Shown here in pieces: positions 63,039-64,000 of a stretch of 64,000 bases of DNA (its first letter is position 1; each line of letters starts with the position of its first letter). Under the pieces are notes generated by a model. It was not told the origin of the DNA, did no database searches, and saw nothing but the letters and a program-made list of their open reading frames with translations. The DNA comes from Cranoglanis bouderius. Taxonomy: Eukaryota > Chordata > Actinopteri > Siluriformes > Cranoglanididae. The translations under genes and the position numbers were made by a program. The DNA lies in NCBI GenBank assembly GCA_023630585.1, contig CM042555.1, forward strand, positions 11,908,501-11,972,500, given 5' to 3'.

Positions 63039-63197
63039 AACATGAGCGATGCCATGGCGGTCCTCCACAAGCTACAGACAGGTTTGGACGTGAATGTGAA
63101 GTTCACAGGCGTTAGGGTGTTTGAATACACCCCTGAGTGCATCGTCTTCGACCTGCTCGACATCCCACTGTACCATGGCTGGCTGGTTGAACCCCAG
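63039..63197 (+). CDS. mindy2: mindy2 coding exon 4 (gene continues to the right)
   Basis: This exon encodes 53 codons, phase 0 at both ends: NMSDAMAVLHKLQTGLDVNV, then KFTGVRVFEYTPECIVFDLL and DIPLYHGWLVEPQ. It is highly conserved in the MINDY family (ubiquitin-binding and catalytic core). The acceptor TAG directly follows a (GT)n microsatellite of about 50 bases, so a normal pyrimidine tract is absent. The donor is CAG|GTGTGT at 63198. The remaining exons, including the one with the catalytic His and the C-terminal ubiquitin-interacting and lipid-modified tail, lie beyond the window. Confidence 0.95.
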
Positions 63198-64000
63198 GTG
63201 TGTGAACTCATTCATAAAACTACTGCTGCAGCTGGGAATCAATATGGTGCACCATATTGTTTACTCCATTGTATTGTAAATTATGAGTGCTCAAAGAAAT
63301 CAGATATGCTAAAGTGTTTTCCCATGTTTATAGGTTTTCTTTGTTGTTTTGAGGCTTAAAAGCATGACATCAGCTAAATACAGTTTCTGTTGGAAACAGT
63401 ACAGCAATGAGCAGGAAGAATCCTCACTGTTTCTCACTGAAATAATACAGCTCTGATCCTAGATTAACATTTAAGGTGTATCCTGAGGCACTCAGGGCAA
63501 CAAGAGCACCATATTGTAGAGTCAGTTTTTAAATAAAAATGTTACATATTGCAGCTTTAATATAAATGCACTCATTGGTCGCTGTAGTAGTAACCTTTGA
63601 ACACCCGCATATTCATGTAGTTATCCAGTCAGCCAGTCATGTGGCAGCAATACAATGCATAAAATCATGCAGATGCAGTTCAAGAGCTTCACAGCAATGG
63701 TAAGAGAAACAAAAAACATCCAGTTGGTGACACTTCTGTAGGCATTTGTTGATTAGAGAGGTCAGGGGAGAATGGCCAGACTGGTTTGAGCTGAGAGGAA
63801 GGCTAATATAACTCCAATAACCAAATAACCACTCTTTACAACTGTGGTGAGCAGAAAAGCATCACAGAATGCACAATATTTCGAACCATCAAGACCAAGC
63901 AACGCTTTTCAAATCTTTAACTGTTCAGTTTCAGTGAAGCCGTGTCAGCAGTAGCCTCAGATTCCTGTTCTTGGCTGACAGGACTGGAACCCAATTGTGG
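63198..64000 (+). other. mindy2: mindy2 intron 4 (partial)
   Basis: This intron sequence follows coding exon 4 and is cut by the window end. The last 0.4 kb is a rearranged Tc1-type transposon remnant, listed separately. Confidence 0.75.
63590..64000 (+). mobile_element. Rearranged Tc1-like relic, cut by window end
   Basis: 63590-63920 is the family of 20720-21240 read in the opposite orientation and with an internal deletion; it includes the protein relic GRMARLV. From about 63925 to the window end the same family appears in the reverse orientation (TTCTTGGCTGACAGG shared with 20778-20792). This suggests either an inversion or two adjacent copies. Confidence 0.6.

Overview
The window is nuclear DNA of a ray-finned fish, probably a teleost; the mix of Tc1-like transposons and tRNA-derived SINEs fits an ostariophysan such as a catfish, but the species is an inference. 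It is intron- and repeat-dominated, with long dinucleotide microsatellites, and it contains parts of two recognisable protein-coding genes. No rRNA, functional tRNA, CRISPR array, operon or bacterial feature was seen.

Left half, minus strand: the 5' part of adam10, the membrane metalloprotease (alpha-secretase/sheddase). Coding exon 1 (signal peptide) is at 35494-35545 and coding exon 2 (start of the prodomain) at 2618-2768. They are separated by a 32.7-kb intron, and the rest of the gene lies to the left of the window. Right half, plus strand: the 5' part of mindy2 (FAM63B), a K48-specific deubiquitinase. Coding exons are at 38447-39211, 41207-41264, 57097-57161 and 63039-63197, with correct splice sites and phases; the rest lies to the right. 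The two genes are head to head with 2.9 kb between their start codons. The human genes have the same arrangement, so this is conserved synteny. The intergenic stretch holds CpG-rich ends, a palindromic CRE near adam10, a perfect NRF1-type palindrome and a CRE-like site near mindy2, and two repeat insertions. Both genes have short upstream ORFs close to their start codons.

Most of the rest is mobile DNA. There are three nearly full-length Tc1-like elements: 14705-16278, with two premature TGA codons in its transposase, and 42532-44191 and 51094-52730, two inverted copies of one long-TIR family, each with two inactivating lesions. There are internally deleted Tc1-type remnants at 20115-20638, 29870-30373, 48760-49203, about 20720-21240 and about 63590-64000. 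Non-autonomous inverted-repeat elements lie at 339-1397, 9368-10003, 11861-12295, 24838-25381, 52981-53210 and as a tail-to-tail pair at 35765-36550. One family of about 240-380 bp is present four times. SINEs include two with perfect target-site duplications.

I found no convincing undescribed biological system. The points most worth checking are the translation-start architecture of the two genes, the microsatellite-embedded splice acceptors, the unassigned four-copy repeat family, and the palindromic insertion next to the adam10 promoter.
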